Assembly (NCBI GenBank): GCA_009746045.1
Contig: RPFO01000102.1
Span: 2,654,534 to 2,718,533 of the forward strand
From: Mesostigma viride
Lineage: Eukaryota > Streptophyta > Mesostigmatophyceae > Mesostigmatales > Mesostigmataceae
Length of the DNA: 64,000 nucleotides
Direction of reading: 5' to 3'
Part shown: piece by piece, positions 10,861 to 52,902 of the stretch
How positions within the stretch are numbered: position 1 is the stretch's first letter
How the letters are laid out: each line of letters begins with the position of its first letter
Program-made: the position numbers and the translations under genes
The notes under the pieces: model-generated
The model's database searches: none
What the model was told of the DNA's origin: nothing
Seen by the model: the letters and a program-made list of their open reading frames with translations, nothing else

Positions 10861-10917
10861 AGTACTCCGTGGCATGCCTTTGCGCATGACACGCAAGTAC
10901 TTACTTACTTACTTATA
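10861..10917 (+). repeat. Short LINE 3' end with (CTTA)n tail
   Basis: AGTACTCCGTGGCATGCC, then GCGCATGACACGCAAGTA and three to four CTTA units. The same end in reverse is seen at 53395-53440. It is stacked directly on the (TTAA)n tail of the preceding element. Confidence 0.5.
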
Positions 10918-11379
10918 CCACCACTTGTTGGGGGTACAACCCCCAGCCATACACCTGCTATGTGCTAAAAATAGAAAAAAAACGCTGTTTTGGGCACATC
11001 TTGCCCCTGGGGAGGTGGAGAACAGTGGGAGAACCAGTTGCATGCCAAAAGCACAACCCCTATAAAAATGTCATGGCACATGGTTTCTACCTACTCGGAT
11101 CAACAAAATCAGCACATCCCTTCATGTTAATAATTTTTTACCCTAAAAAAGCGTATTGTTTGGTCAAAAGTTAATAACAAGAAGGGATGTGCTGATTTTG
11201 TTGATCCGAGTAGGTAGAAACCATGTACCATGACATTTTTATAGGGGTTGTGCTTTTGGCATGCAATTGGTTCTCCCACTGTTCTGGGCAAGATGTGCCC
11301 AAAACAGCGTTTTTTTTTTCTATTTTTAACACATAGCCGGTGTATGGCTGGGGGTAGTACCCCCAACAAGTGGTGGTAT
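10915..11379. repeat. Fold-back element, about 210 bp arms, 36 bp loop
   Basis: The left arm (10915-11134) and right arm (11171-11379) are near-perfect reverse complements. They start ATACCACCACTTGTTGGGGG at the left and end with the complement at the right. The left arm carries an extra segment of about 17 bases (around CCCCTGGGGAGG), and there are a few point differences. The loop is AT-rich. A transcript would form a very long hairpin. It may be a MITE or fold-back transposon, or an inverted duplication of a MITE. No protein is encoded. Confidence 0.8.
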
Positions 11380-14302
11380 GCATGCCCAAACATCATGTTT
11401 ATGGTCCCCAATCATCATTCAGTGGTTGGCAGTTGCATTTCTGTAGTTAAGAAGCTTCAGTTTTGATTCAATTCCATGGGACCCTCCCCTTAAGTAAAAT
11501 GATGAAAAGAAAGGCCTCGCCATATCATCATCTTATGTGCCTCTCACTCATGCAAACGCATACGACACAACAACTTAGCCAGAAAAACTTGTGGCCACGT
11601 GCACACCATACAGGTACAGACACATTGGTAATTACCCGCGAGTATCTTTTGGAACCCTGGCTGGTTTGCCTGCGACGCATTGAGCGTGGCAAGACATGGC
11701 ATGCTCCCGAAGGGACCACGCAGAGATACTTGCACAGCCAGGGCTGTTGCGAAGCACTGCAGGTGCCCACTAAAAGCCGCCCATGGGTATTGCACGTATC
11801 TACGAGGAATCCCCAGCCTCCATCACAAACATGCACAAGGATCATGCATTATAAATTGATGATGACAACTGTGAACTTCCAAGCGCTTGACTTCGCTCCC
11901 AAGCCCCAATACCTATTCAGTTATGATATTTCGTGACAAGGTATTGCTGTTAAGGTAGCACAAGAACAGCATGGCAAGATATACAAGCATGAATATCAGA
12001 ATAAATGAATAAAAAAATGAATGAAGATCAGAATATACAAGCATGAATGGTCATCATACCCAGCTCTCTCTAGACCTCTACCCCGTATGGAGGGTCTTGC
12101 GAGGCTTGCTTGTGACACGGCCAACGTAGCAGAAAATGCCACGCATCTTGCAGAAATTAAGCACACACGTGTACGCAACGGGACCCAGTCGCAAAGCGCA
12201 GCAACTACGCAATAACCTAACTTGAAGTCACGCATGCACTGGCGAGGAGCCGTTCTACATAAACAGGAAAACACCGGCAGCGTTACAAACCAGACGATGC
12301 CATACACATTCTCCCACCCGGATTACTCAGACGCCGACACAGGGAATCATGAAGCGCGCACTAGCTACCTGAGGTCCCGTCCTCCGCGGGCCACCTTTTT
12401 TTAAGCATGGCAGACTCAACCTCAGCCGGCAGCAGCACTACCTGGCCGGGCAAGTGCTTCCCCTACGGCGTGCGGTTCACTATCCATCGCCTCGAGTGAA
12501 AGCTGAATTCCTTGCTGCTCCTTGTTACAATTGCGCGGTCCCTCGACCAAGCAGGACCCCACGTGGTAAGGGTCTTCGTCCAACACGCCCGCCAAAAATC
12601 CTGATGTAAAGCCGAGGCTCACACCCCAACCATCAAGGCCTGCGTACAGTTCTTCACGAGTGCAAAGGTTAGGAGCAAACGAGGATACCTCGGCATACGA
12701 CATCGCGAGCGAAGACAGTCATGACGAAAAGACAGCCGCCATACGCAGCCGATGTTGACATATGGCATTTGCCTGCATCTGCACCGGTGTTGGCTTTCGG
12801 CGGTCCGATTGTAAGCCCAAGAAAGGCCCCCGAAGCACATTTTTTTTTGCTATGGACTTGGTGGACTGACATGAGTGGCCACGGCGCATTTGACATGCAT
12901 CAGAGTTGTCATAAATGTCAGCAGACAGCCAGTCAGTCAGTCGGTCATTCAGTCAGTCTGTTATTCCCACGCCGGTGAGCTTATGTAGGGGTCAAGCAAG
13001 TCAAGTCCTTTTCTCACCTGTTTGCCACGGGCCACCCCCAGACGGGCCAGAACGCAGTCCAAATGCAACCATTAAAAAAAAAAGTTCCTGGCCCTCGGCC
13101 TTCTCAAATCTCTGCCGCCCATGTGCGCCCCCCCCCCCGAAAGGGTTTTCTTTTAGGCCCAGGTTAGGCCTTGCAGTTAGCTTTCATCCCATCCAATAAA
13201 AAATCCCTTCTGACAAGTAATACATTAGTAGAAACCACTGGTGTCACCACACGTCCGTTCGAGCCAACACCAAAAGACAAGGCCCGAAGAGAATCGAAAA
13301 GACGCCTGCCATGTAAATGGTTTTTTTTCGAACGGTTAAAACCGTCTTTAATAAAATTCTGGAAAAAAAAGAATAGAAAAGAAAATTAACCGGCCGTATT
13401 TTCAACTCTCCAGCACCGTATCTCAGTCTCAGACTCTCAGTCAGTCAGTCAGTCCGTTGGATCCCCCCGCCCACGCCCTCCTGACCTGACAAACATCCCC
13501 CCCCCAACGTTTAAGATTGGGGTCGGACCAATCCAGGTCTCACAATCTGAAATAATACTCATTTTATTCGATTATACTACTTATTGATAATTTCTACTAG
13601 AACTCTATCATTATTAGAGGTCGAATGCAGGGTCTCATAATCTTATTCCTGGGATTCTTTAACATGGAGAGGGGGGTTTATACAGTATTATTGTTTGATC
13701 GTTTCATTCATTACAGATTCTGTACCGAGATTGAACCGGGGCATACCGAGTCGTCCAAGTGAAGTCATACCATTTCTGAGCGCCACAGCTGAGATTCTTG
13801 TGCGGAACTATAACCGCTCGAGTGAGTTGTCCAACTTCTGAACAACTGGATACCAGTAGTTTAAGCGCAGCCCATCCACCATGCAAGAATCATCCCGGGA
13901 ATTTTTCTGTGGCATAAGCGTTTGACCGCTCGCTGACCGTGAATTGGAGAAAATACCCGGATGTGCCAGCCCTAGCGGATAGCTACTGTATTTTTTTTTT
14001 TTGAGACTATATCGATAGTTGTCAATGAAGGCCGATCATAGACCCATGTAAACATGCGGTGGGCGCGATTTCGGAGGCCATTTTGGCCAACCTTTTCCAT
14101 TGTAGAGAATATATCTGGTGCCGCGTCAGGCAGCAACCTTCGATTTAGTCGTTGGTGATGAGTGAGCAGCTACCCATTTGCATGCAATTTTTGTCGGAGC
14201 ATGCTACTCCCTCATCATGTGGGCTAGCATGGAGACCATCGTTGGGGGCAATGCTCAACTCCAACCACACTTGATTGCATTGGATGCACGCCGCGCGCAA
14301 CC
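11380..14302. other. Intergenic region, no supported gene
   Basis: Open frames here are short, overlap on both strands and show no family motifs. The longest (about 157 codons, 11463-11936) has no recognisable domain and is opposed by another frame. Small CAGT repeats occur near 12928-12960 and 13437-13455, and several A and C homopolymers near 13070-13140 and 13320-13380. The upstream and promoter region of the kinase gene must lie in the right part; no core promoter motif could be assigned. Confidence 0.5.
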
Positions 14303-44160
<29,858 letters not shown>

Positions 44161-45198
44161 CGTGGCTTGTCCTTTGAAGGTCGGGCTTAGCCTACGCGCT
44201 GCCTGTGGATAATGGCGATGTTGCTTGACATTATGCGCGGTCTAGCAACTGTGTGCTCCCCACGGCTCACCAGATTTTGCCTTTTTCGGGTGGATGAATC
44301 AACCCTGCTCCCAGCAAAGTCTGATTGGATCTATGTACATGGCGCCCGCATGGTTGTCAAGAATGCCAGATTTGCAGCTGGCGAAAGAGTGGACCAGAGC
44401 AGCGACAAACTTTTTGCTTTTGTCTTATTGTGATTTATGGGCCACTGTGTCTGTTTCTGCCGTCGTAAGGCGGAAATGTTTGTTGTAAGGCGCAGGTTGC
44501 CTAGAGACATGGCGTAATAGTGTAGGCCTCCCGGCCCTTGGCCTGCGCGCCCCTGTAAAGTCATTCACGCCTGAAGTTCGGCTCCTGGGTTTAGGGGGGT
44601 CAACCCAACTAAACGCGTGAACCTGACTTAAGGCATGCATGACTGTAGTGAGCCGCTTATGACCCCAAACTTGTTGGCATAGGCCAGGCACGCAGGCAGG
44701 CGAAAATGACACGTCTACCTCTGGGTAACAGTATTTATTACATTTTAGGCATGAGCTTTTGCATTAGTATTCGGTCAGCAAACAGCTGTCACAGTATACT
44801 TGTTTGGAGACGGCACTGTATGGATTCCCAAGGGTGATATGACAGAATTCGATTGATCATTCTACTGCTATATTATTACTATTATTTTTCTTAATCACCA
44901 ATCGAAGAATCAGTTAAAATATATGGAATATATTAAGTGAGACAACTATTATATGGCCGGAGAGTTCAAAAGATCTCGACCGAGCAAATTAGTGTACGTG
45001 GCCCCGGTCTGCCATCATACCTGATCATCACAACTTCCATCAAGGCCTTCGATCAATTATATTCTGATCAATTATATGTCTGTTATAATTCATTCTGCTG
45101 GAATGAATTGTAGTTGTCTCACTTAGTCGAGTCCCCTTGCATGCCCAGGAGCTAATGTGCCAGCACTGCTGATTGCTGTAACCTGCAAATTGCATGGA
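44161..45198. other. 3' flank of kinase gene, no further gene seen
   Basis: A TGTAAGG word occurs at about 44483, a possible TGTAA polyadenylation signal of the kind used in chlorophytes. No open frame with family features is present, and the right part is AT-rich. Confidence 0.35.
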
Positions 45199-45495
45199 TT
45201 AATTAATTAATTAATTAGAAACATAACTCCGTTGGGAGTATCTGTAGCACATATCCCTGAGAAGGGGCATATGGCTTTTAATACATTCTGGGCTACTTCA
45301 TGCAAGGATGGGAATGTAAGCTACGTACCCTTGCTCTAGGTGCACCAAGGCACCTGCACCCTCATGATGTATCGCGCTATGCCCAGCTAAGGGGGAGCGT
45401 GGCATGTGGGGGAAGATCTTCATGGCTATACAAGAGCTATGGCATGGCTTCTCAGCAGGGAGCACTTGACTCCCTGCATGGGCACGGCATAATAA
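45199..45495 (-). mobile_element. SINE-like element (family B), longest minus copy
   Basis: A (TTAA)n tail at the left precedes CATAACTCCGTTGGGAGTAT. The match to the copy at 10195 continues through GCACCTAGAGCAAG (reverse) to the 5' region GCTCTTGTATAGCCATG. No target duplication was found. Confidence 0.65.
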
Positions 45496-45647
45496 AATAA
45501 AGCTAGGCATCATCTGGAGGGTGGCTCAACATAGGCACACATGTACATGACTAAAAATGCTAGGCCTCAGCTGGTATAGTGCCTGTAGTAGGCGGGCATG
45601 TACAAGGCCACTGTCTAACTATTCTACACTACTGCTGCTGTATTCCC

Positions 45648-46545
45648 CTAGGCTGGGGCTTCTGGAGTCGCTGGGGCCGCGGTGGTCGAGGGGGTCGCGT
45701 GCCATGGCTTGTGGCCGACGTAGATGGCCGCCCCCTTCCAGTACACCGGCTGGCCCGCCTTGGTCTGCCGGAGCTGGAGGTAGGTCGGCCATAGCTCCCG
45801 TCGCCGTTGTTGCTGCGCCAGGGTCAAGTCGTCGTCAAGGGTGAAGGGAGTCTTCTCGAGCCGCTTGCGGCGTCTGAGAAACGAAATCTTGTCCGCTGGG
45901 CTCTCAAAGATGAGAAGAAGCGGAGGCGCCCCGGCCTTACCCCGCGCGCGGGGGAGGCGGTGGGCGGTCAGCTTAATCTCACCAAGGAGGCCCATGCGTG
46001 CAAGGATTTTGCTCTCAAACACACGTGCAAGCTTCTCGGAATTCTCACCTTCCTCCATGGCGAAGTTCTTGAGTATGGCGTTGAGGCTGCGCTTGGCGAG
46101 CTCGGCCTCCTCGCGGAGGTCAAGCGTCTGCCGCTGGAGCTGGGCTGCGACGGCGGAGGTGGTGGAGGTGGTATGTTGCTTAAGCATGTCCGCCCAGGTC
46201 GTGGTGGGACTGGAGCATCGCCGGCCAGGCCAGCCGGGGCTGGCTTGGCGGAAATGTCCTTCACCGCCTGGGCGGTGAGGCCTGCGGTGTTCTGCAGGAC
46301 CTCGATAGCGATGGCTGGTCGATGTCGCGGAGCTGGGCGGTGATGGAGTCGGTGGAGGCGGAGGGGGGGGGGGGTGGAGGCGAGGAGGGTGGCGGTGGCG
46401 GTGGGGATGGTGGGGAGCTCAGCAGCCAGCGTGCGCCCCACAGCTGCCACATCTGCAGCAATGGGCGTCGCGTGCTGTGAGAGGGCGGCGTGGAGGTGAT
46501 GGACGAAGGTGGATTCGGTAATGGGGGCGGGGTGCAGAAGGTCAT
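45648..46545 (-). pseudogene. LINE ORF1 fragment, frameshifted (copy C)
   Basis: On the minus strand, pieces in three frames follow copy B closely: LAAELPTIPTA, NTAGLTAQAVKDISAKPAPA, LKQHTTSTTSAVAAQLQRQ, the RRM-like part (RSLNAILKNFAMEEGENSE, PPLLLIFESPADKISFLRRR) and C-terminal QPVYWKGAAIYVGHKPW. The 5' end is truncated, and frameshifts near 46190 and 46300 disable it. Same subfamily as copy B. Confidence 0.7.
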
Positions 46546-46689
46546 GTCAAATTGGATTGCATGGGTTTAATTCAGTCAATTCAGCCACGCCTCGATTACA
46601 TACATGTACAGCCATCACCCCCATCCGCCCACGCGAGCGGTCACGTGGCTTCCCCTGCCTGGGTATGATCCCTGTGAGCGCCCCCAGCC

Positions 46690-49600
46690 ATGTCGCCGCT
46701 GAGCTTGAGGCCACCGTTGCACAGCGCGGCGAACCAAAGTCCTGGAAGTTTGGGCCCGCCTCACGGACCCACAGACGAAAGGCCTTCGCTTGCGGTCTGC
46801 GCCCATCCTCGCGTGGTCCACTGGCTCCGTGGCGCCCTCCCCGACCTGGTACATGCGGCCGCAGAGGGCCATATATGCTTAGGCTGTTACCGGTGCCCGG
46901 AAGCTCACTGCCAGCGGGTGTACTCCATTCACGGGCGCGCTCAGCACGCGCGCGCCTGTGTTGCTCAACGGCCCCTCAACCGGCCAGCCGTCCCGGCCCC
47001 CTCCCCCCCTCCCGCCTCGGCTCCCACCGGCTCCCAGCCCCCGCCGCCCGACTACTCGGCCAGTTGGCGTTGGCTTGACACGGTTCCCTGGCCGGATGCA
47101 TGCGCCATCAACCCGACGTCTACCCTGACCAACCTCCCCCACCGCGCGCGTAGCCTTTAGTGAGTTTTCGCGCAATGTGCAATCGTTTCCCTCCGGCGCA
47201 TGCACGCCGCTCCGGACGACCTGCTGGGCTTTAAACTGCACATGAGTGTGACCCCCCGCCTGCTCCTCACCCCTCTCGGGCGTGGTGTGCGCGGCCTCCA
47301 GGGTGCGGTTATTGCCCTTTGCCGACGCTTTCTGCAGGGGGACTGGGAGGGGCTGTTTGGCGTGCCGCCCCCGCGCATGGCCCGGCTGTCGGGGGAGGTC
47401 TCCTTCGAGCGGGTGGCCGCCGACGTCATCCGCCTCGTCCGCGAGGGGCAGCTCAGCCGGGCCATGACCCGCTTGGAAATGGCCAAGCTGCCCCCGCCAA
47501 TGCGGCTACCCTGGCGGCCTTGGAGGCTCTTCACCCTGCGGAGCCCGGATTCCAGCTGCCCGTGCCGGACCCCCTGCCGGCCCCCCTCCGGCTGGACCGC
47601 GACTGCTTCCTGGAGGTGATGCGTGCGGTCCCGCGGGCTTCCTCTACCGGGCCGTCGGGCTGGCGCTACGAGCACTTGGAGGTCCTGGTGGGGCATGGGG
47701 GCGAGGACATTCTCTTTGACACCCTCATTGACCTGGCGGCTGGTCGCGTTCCTCCCGCTGCGCGCGAGTGGTTAGCGGGCGCTCGCCTCCTCGCTCTGCT
47801 CAAGGGTGTCTTGCCCCCCCCCGAGGGCAAGGTGCGCCCGATCGCCTGCGGTGAGGTGCTCCGCAAGCTCGTGGGCAAAGTGATCTGCCGCCAAAAGGCG
47901 CCCGAGCTCCGTGCCTTTTTCTGCCCGCCCCTCGCAGCGGGTGAGACCTCGGTGGCGGCCCAGCTGGGGGTGACGACTCCAGGCGGGGCGGATATCCTCA
48001 TCCATTCGGTGCAGGCCTACCTCGAGGCCCACCCCACCCACGCTGTCGTCAAGGTCGACTGCCACAACGCGTTCAACAGTCTGTCCCGCGCCAGCATGTT
48101 TGCGGCCGTCATGGAGTCCTTCGAGGACTTGTACGCTTGGACAGCCGTGTGCTACGGCCAGCCCGGCCAACTGGTTCACATCATGGAGGACGGCACTCGC
48201 GGCGGCCTGCTGTCGCGGTCGGGCACCCAGCAAGGGGACCCCCTGGGACCCCTGTACTTTGCCGCCCCCCTCCAGGGTTGCCTCCAAGCGGTCCATGCTG
48301 CCCACCCGGCGGTCGCTATTCAGGCCTACTTGGATGATATCTACCTTCTGGGCCCTGTGCCGGACACCACCGCGGCTCTGCTGGCACTGCAGACCGCGGT
48401 GGCCGACATCAACCTCCAGTTGACCCTGGCCAAGTGCGCGGTGTACTCGCCCCAAGGTGATTGCTCCGGCTTTCCGCCCCAGCTCTTGGGCCGGGACGAG
48501 CGCCTCCATGGGTTGGATGTCCTCGGCGTTCCGGTTGGCGACCCCGCGTTTGTCATCGATGCTCTGCGGGCCGCCCTCGAGGCACGCACTGAGGTACTGC
48601 CCTTGATTGCGCGCCTTCATGATTCGCAGACCAAGGGTCTGCTTCTGTGGTTTTGCGCTCACCCTCGCGTCGTTCACTGGCTCCGGGGCGCTCTTCCGGC
48701 TCAGGTCCGGCTGGCCGCCGAGGGCCACGACGAACGCATCCAGTCGGCCTTGGCGCAGCTGGTCCCGGGCCCCGACCTCCCGCCACATGCTATTCGCATT
48801 GCCTCCCTGCCTGCACGGATGGGTGGCTGCGGTCTGACTCGTGCCGCCCGGCTGGCCCCAGCAGCATTTTTGGGCTCCGTCGCTCAGTCGTGGGCGGAAA
48901 GCTGCCGGCTCCTGCCCCTTTTGGCAACGGCAGCGCCTGACCTCCTGGACCCCAGCAGCCCTTTGCCCTTCGTCACCGCCATCCAGGAGGCCTATGCTGA
49001 GATCCAGCAGGCCTGTTCTCCCGTCCGTGCCGCTCAGGCGGTACAGCGCCACCTCCCTCGCGGCACTCCCTCGGTCGCCTCCGTTCAATCTCCCGCCGCA
49101 TTCCCTGCTCGCGTCATCGATAAACACCAGAAAACCTACGCGGGTATTCTGCACACGGCTGATTGGATTGCTCTTTTCGCGGACCTCAACGCCCAGGGAC
49201 GTGCGTGGCTGTTCTCGCTTTCCTTGCGGAGTGTGGGCTCGGCGTACCTTCGTGCTCTTCCCATGGCCCCCCCATTCGCCTTGGCTCCCAGCCACTACTC
49301 GGTGGCGCTCCGGCACCAGCTATTTGCCCCGCAGCCTCTTGTTCCGGCCGGGCGGCCTTGTGGTAGCTGTGGGCAGCCGCTGGATCCCACGGGGACTCAC
49401 TACCTTGCCTGCATGGGGGGCCAACAGAATCAGAATTGGTATTTGTATTTGCACACTGTCCTCCTGACGGTGGTGCTCGCCATGATTCGGTCGGTTTTCC
49501 CCCACGCGAACATCCGGTCCGAGGATGCGGATGGCGCTGCCTTCTATTCCCCCAACCACCGGCCTGACATCGTGGTGCTGGACTTTGAGGGGGGTGGCCG

Positions 49601-49982
49601 GCATCTGCTGATTGACGTTTCGGTGGCGCGGCCCTTGACTCTTAGCCACGTGGCTGGGGCCTCCCTCACGGCAGGTTACACGGCGGACCGGGCGGAGCGG
49701 GCCAAGCTCGTGGCCTACGGCGACGTCGGGCACCATCGTGTGGTGCCCTTTGTCCTGGAGGAGTTTGGGGCCATGGGGCCCCTGCTGACCTCCGCCTTCT
49801 TCAAGGAGTGTTGCCGGCTCCGGGAGGACCGGCTGGACCTGGAGGGCCAGCGGGCCCCATGGTCGGCGCGGACCTGGACGTCATATTGGCGTCAGCGCTT
49901 GTCGTTGGCGCTGACTCGGGCCATGGCTGACATCATGCTCCGCCGTACGCGGGCTGATTTTGCGGTGCAGCAGGGCTATTAG
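46690..49982 (+). pseudogene. LINE with restriction-like endonuclease, copy 1 ORF (zinc finger, RT, CCHC, RLE)
   Basis: A first frame (46690-47160) has CPEAHCQRVYSIHGRAQHA, a C2HC/C2H2-type N-terminal finger. After a stop, 47163-47490 gives LLGFKLHMSVTPRLLLTPLG. A one-base shift near 47490 joins to a long frame to 49982: fingers (RPIACGEVLRKLVGKVICR), VVKVDCHNAFNSLSR, the QQGDPLGPLYF motif, catalytic AYLDDIYLLG (about 48324-48353), a thumb region, CGSCGQPLDPTGTHYLAC (C-x2-C-x9-H-x3-C) and an endonuclease RPDIVVLDFEGG...HLLIDVSVARP. This order is that of early-branching site-specific LINEs (R2/NeSL/Dualen group). The shift and stop make it defective, but the RT-endonuclease part is open for about 830 codons. 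Confidence 0.85.
46766..46872 (+). repeat. Stray thumb-region fragment of the same LINE family
   Basis: AHPRVVHWLRGALPDLVHAA at the left edge of copy 1 is homologous to the internal RT segment AHPRVVHWLRGALPAQVRLA at about 48655-48715, but diverged in DNA. It is fused in frame just before the zinc finger and looks like a piece of an older copy, or a template switch at the 5' end. Confidence 0.6.
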
Positions 49983-50131
49983 GTTCCTCCCGTTCATGAG
50001 GCGTTTCCATTGGTCTTATCCTAGTATAGAGCTTTGACATGGCTCTGTATATAGGTTTATAGCTGGGCGTTTGCTTTGGTTTGAGTGATTTCACTCTGCT
50101 GTAAGTAATTATATTTTTATTATATATATAA
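49983..50131 (+). repeat. 3' untranslated region and (TA)n tail of LINE copy 1
   Basis: GTTCCTCCCGTTCATGAGGC to TAAGTAATTATATTTTTATT, then (TA)5. The next copy starts immediately after the tail. The same region follows copy 2 at 51703-51848. Confidence 0.75.
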
Positions 50132-51848
50132 CTTGTGGTAGCTGTGGGTAGCCGCTGGATCCCGTACGGGGACTCACTACCTTGCCTGCATGGGGGGCCA
50201 AGCTCTTGGGCCGGGACGAGCGCCTCCATGGGTTGGATGTCCTCGGCGTTCCGGTTGGCGACCCCGCGTTTGTCATCGATGCTCTGCGGGCCGCCCTCGA
50301 GGCACGCACTGAGGTACTGCCCTTGATTGCGCGCCTTCATGATTCGCAGACCAAGGGTCTGCTTCTGTGGTTTTGCGCTCACCCTCGCGTCGTTCACTGG
50401 CTCCGGGGCGCTCTTCCGTCTCAGGTCCGGCTGGCCGCCGAGGGCCACGACGAACGCATCCAGTCGGCCTTGGCGCAGCTGGTCCCGGGCCCCGACCTCC
50501 CGCCACATGCTATTCGCATTGCCTCCCTGCCTGCACGGATGGGTGGCTGCGGTCTGACTCGTGCCGCCCGGCTGGCCCCAGCAGCCTTTTTGGGCTCTGT
50601 CGCTCAGTCGTGGGCGGAAAGCTGCCGGCTCCTGCCCCTTTTGGCAACGGCAGCGCCTGACCTCCTGGACCCCAGCAGCTCTTTGCCCTTCGTCACCGCC
50701 ATCCAGGAGGCCTATGCTGAGATCCAGCAGGCCTGTTCTCCCGTCCGTGCCGCTCAGGCGGTACAGCGCCACCTGCCTCGCGGCACTCCCTCGGTCGCCT
50801 CCGTTCAATCTCCCGCTGCATTCCCTGCTCGCGTCATCGATAAACACCAGAAAACCTACGCGGGTATTCTGCACACGGCTGATTGGATTGCTCTTTTCGC
50901 GGACCTCAACGCCCAGGGACGTGCGTGGCTGTTCTCGCTTTCCTTGCGGAGTGTGGGCTCGGCGTACCTTCGTGCTCTTCCCATGGCCCCCCATTCGCCT
51001 TGGCTCCCAGCCACTACTCGGTGGCGCTCCGGCACCAGCTATTTGCCCCGCAGCCTCTTGTTCCGGCCGGGCGGCCTTGTGGTAGCTGTGGGCAGCCGCT
51101 GGATCCCACGGGGACTCACTACCTTGCCTGCATGGGGGGCCAACAGAATCAGAATTGAGTGGTATTTGTATTTGCACACTGTCCTCCTGACGGTGGTGCT
51201 CGCCATGATTCGGTCGGTTTTCCCCCACGCGAACATCCGGTCCGAGGATGCGGATGGCGCTGCCTTCTATTCCCCCAACCACCGGCCTGACATCGTGGTG
51301 CTGGACTTTGAGGGGGGTGGCCGGCATCTGCTTATTGACGTTTCGGTGGCGCGGCCCTTGGCTCTTAGCCACGTGGCTGGGGCCTCCCTCACGGCGGGTT
51401 ACACGGCGGACCGGGCGGAGCGGGCCAAGCTCCTGGCCTACGGCGACGTCGGGCACCATCGTGTGGTGCCCTTTGTCCTGGAGGAGTTTGGGGCCATGGG
51501 GCCCCTGACCTCCGCCTTCTTCAAGGAGTGTTGCCGGCTCCGGGAGGACCGGCTGGACCTGGAGGGCCAGCGGGCCCCATGGTCGGCGCGGACCTGGACG
51601 TCATATTGGCGTCAGCGCTTGTCGGTGGCGCTGACTCGGGCCATGGCTGACATCATGCTCCGCCGTACGCGGGCTGATTTTGCGGTGCAGCAGGGCTATT
51701 AGGTTCCTCCCGTTAGGCGTTTCCATTGGTCTTATCGTAGTATAGAGCTTTGACATGGCTCTGTATATAGGTTTATAGCTGGGTGTTTGCTTTGGTTTGA
51801 GTGATTTCACTCTGCTGTAAGTAATTATATTTTTAATATATATAACTG
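50132..51848 (+). pseudogene. LINE with restriction-like endonuclease, copy 2 (5'-truncated, rearranged)
   Basis: Positions 50201-51702 match 48481-49982 of copy 1 almost base for base. The first 68 bases (50132-50199) instead match the CCHC region of copy 1 (about 49357-49424), so the 5' end is a fusion of two non-adjacent parts. A C is missing in the C-run near 50990 and four extra bases (GAGT) occur near 51157, so the CCHC finger is read out of frame between these points and the endonuclease (RPDIVVLDFEGG) returns in frame. An open frame of about 506 codons survives, but it lacks RT. Confidence 0.8.
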
Positions 51849-52520
51849 ATAATGGGGCCGCCCTCTACTCACCCAACCACCGCCCCGACATTACCGTGCT
51901 TGACTACGACGGGCAGGGTTGCCACCTGCTCATCGATGTCTCCGTGGCTCGGCCGCTTTCCGGTCGCCACATCCTCCGGGCGGCTGTGGATGCCGGCGCT
52001 GCTGCCGCTGTGGCTGAGCGCGACAAGTTTGCCTCCTACGGCAATGTGGGGCCCCACCGGGTCATCCCCTTTGTCCTTGAGGAGTTCGGGGCCATGGGCC
52101 CCAAGACAGCGGAGTTTTTCCACGATCGAGTGCTGCCAGCGCCGTGAAGACCGCCTCGACCTCGAGGGTCAGACCGCCCCGTGGTCGGCCCGCACGTGGT
52201 CCTCGTATTGGCGGCAGCGTCTGTCACTCGCCCTCACTCGCACCGTGGCTGATGTGTTATTCCGCCGCACCCGGGCCGACTTTGTCGCGACCCACGCGGT
52301 CTAGATTCCTTCCAGGCCTGCATGGTGGGCCGGCAGCGCTGTTGCTGCGTGTAGTTTTGTGATGTATAGTTAGTTGTACCTTGTGCCGCTGGCGTGATCC
52401 TTGGATGTCTGTGTCAGATTACTATTAATTTCTTCAGGGTTATTCTCCCAGTTATCGGTTTTTTCCTTATGTTGCATGCCTATCTCACCTCCGTAATCTA
52501 TCATAATTCTCAATGAATAT
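51849..52520 (+). pseudogene. LINE restriction-like endonuclease end, copy 3 (other subfamily)
   Basis: It begins directly after the (TA)n tail of copy 2. YSPNHRPDITVLDYDGQGCH, LLIDVSVARPLSGRH and PHRVIPFVLEEFGAMGPK align to the copy 1 endonuclease but are diverged. A frameshift near 52130 separates the last part (REDRLDLEGQTAPWSARTWS). Its own 3' untranslated region ends in CAATGAATATATATA. Confidence 0.75.
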
Positions 52521-52611
52521 ATATAACACGCGGACAAGATAACGGCAGGCTCGAGCTACCATGGTCCGGATTCTCCCAATTTCTGGCCGGCCTGCGCTGG
52601 TTGTCTCCTTG
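52521..52611. repeat. Spacer between opposing LINE chains, dispersed repeat
   Basis: It contains CTACCATGGTCCGGATTCTC and GGCCTGCGCTGGTTGTCTCC. The reverse of this is in kinase intron 1 at 15545-15600, and the last part at 39468-39490. It is probably the 3' end of a further short element. Confidence 0.45.
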
Positions 52612-52900
52612 ATATATATTCATTGAGAATGATAGATTACGGAGGTGAGATGGGCATGCAACATGAGGAAAAAACCGAACAGGAGAAGAACCCTGAAGAA
52701 ATCAATAGGAATCTGACACGGACATCCAACGATCACGCCAACTGCACAAGGTACAACTAACTACATCACAAAACTATGACACGCAGCAACATCGCTGCCG
52801 GCCCACCATGCAGGCCTGGGGGGGATCTAGACCGCATGGGTCGCGACAAAGTCGGCCCGGTTGCGGCGGAATAACACATCAGCCACGGTGCGAGACATTG
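52612..52900 (-). mobile_element. LINE 3' end, minus strand copy (subfamily of copy 3)
   Basis: TATATATTCATTGAGAATGA at the left is the tail in reverse. The untranslated region and the last codons of the endonuclease follow up to CAGCCACGGTGCGAG. Diverged from copy 3 by scattered substitutions and small deletions. Confidence 0.75.
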
Positions 52901-52902
52901 AT

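Noticed and set aside
47772-49316. 514-codon minus strand frame opposite the LINE RT
   Set aside because: A shadow of the GC-rich RT frame; the plus frame has all catalytic motifs and the minus frame has none.
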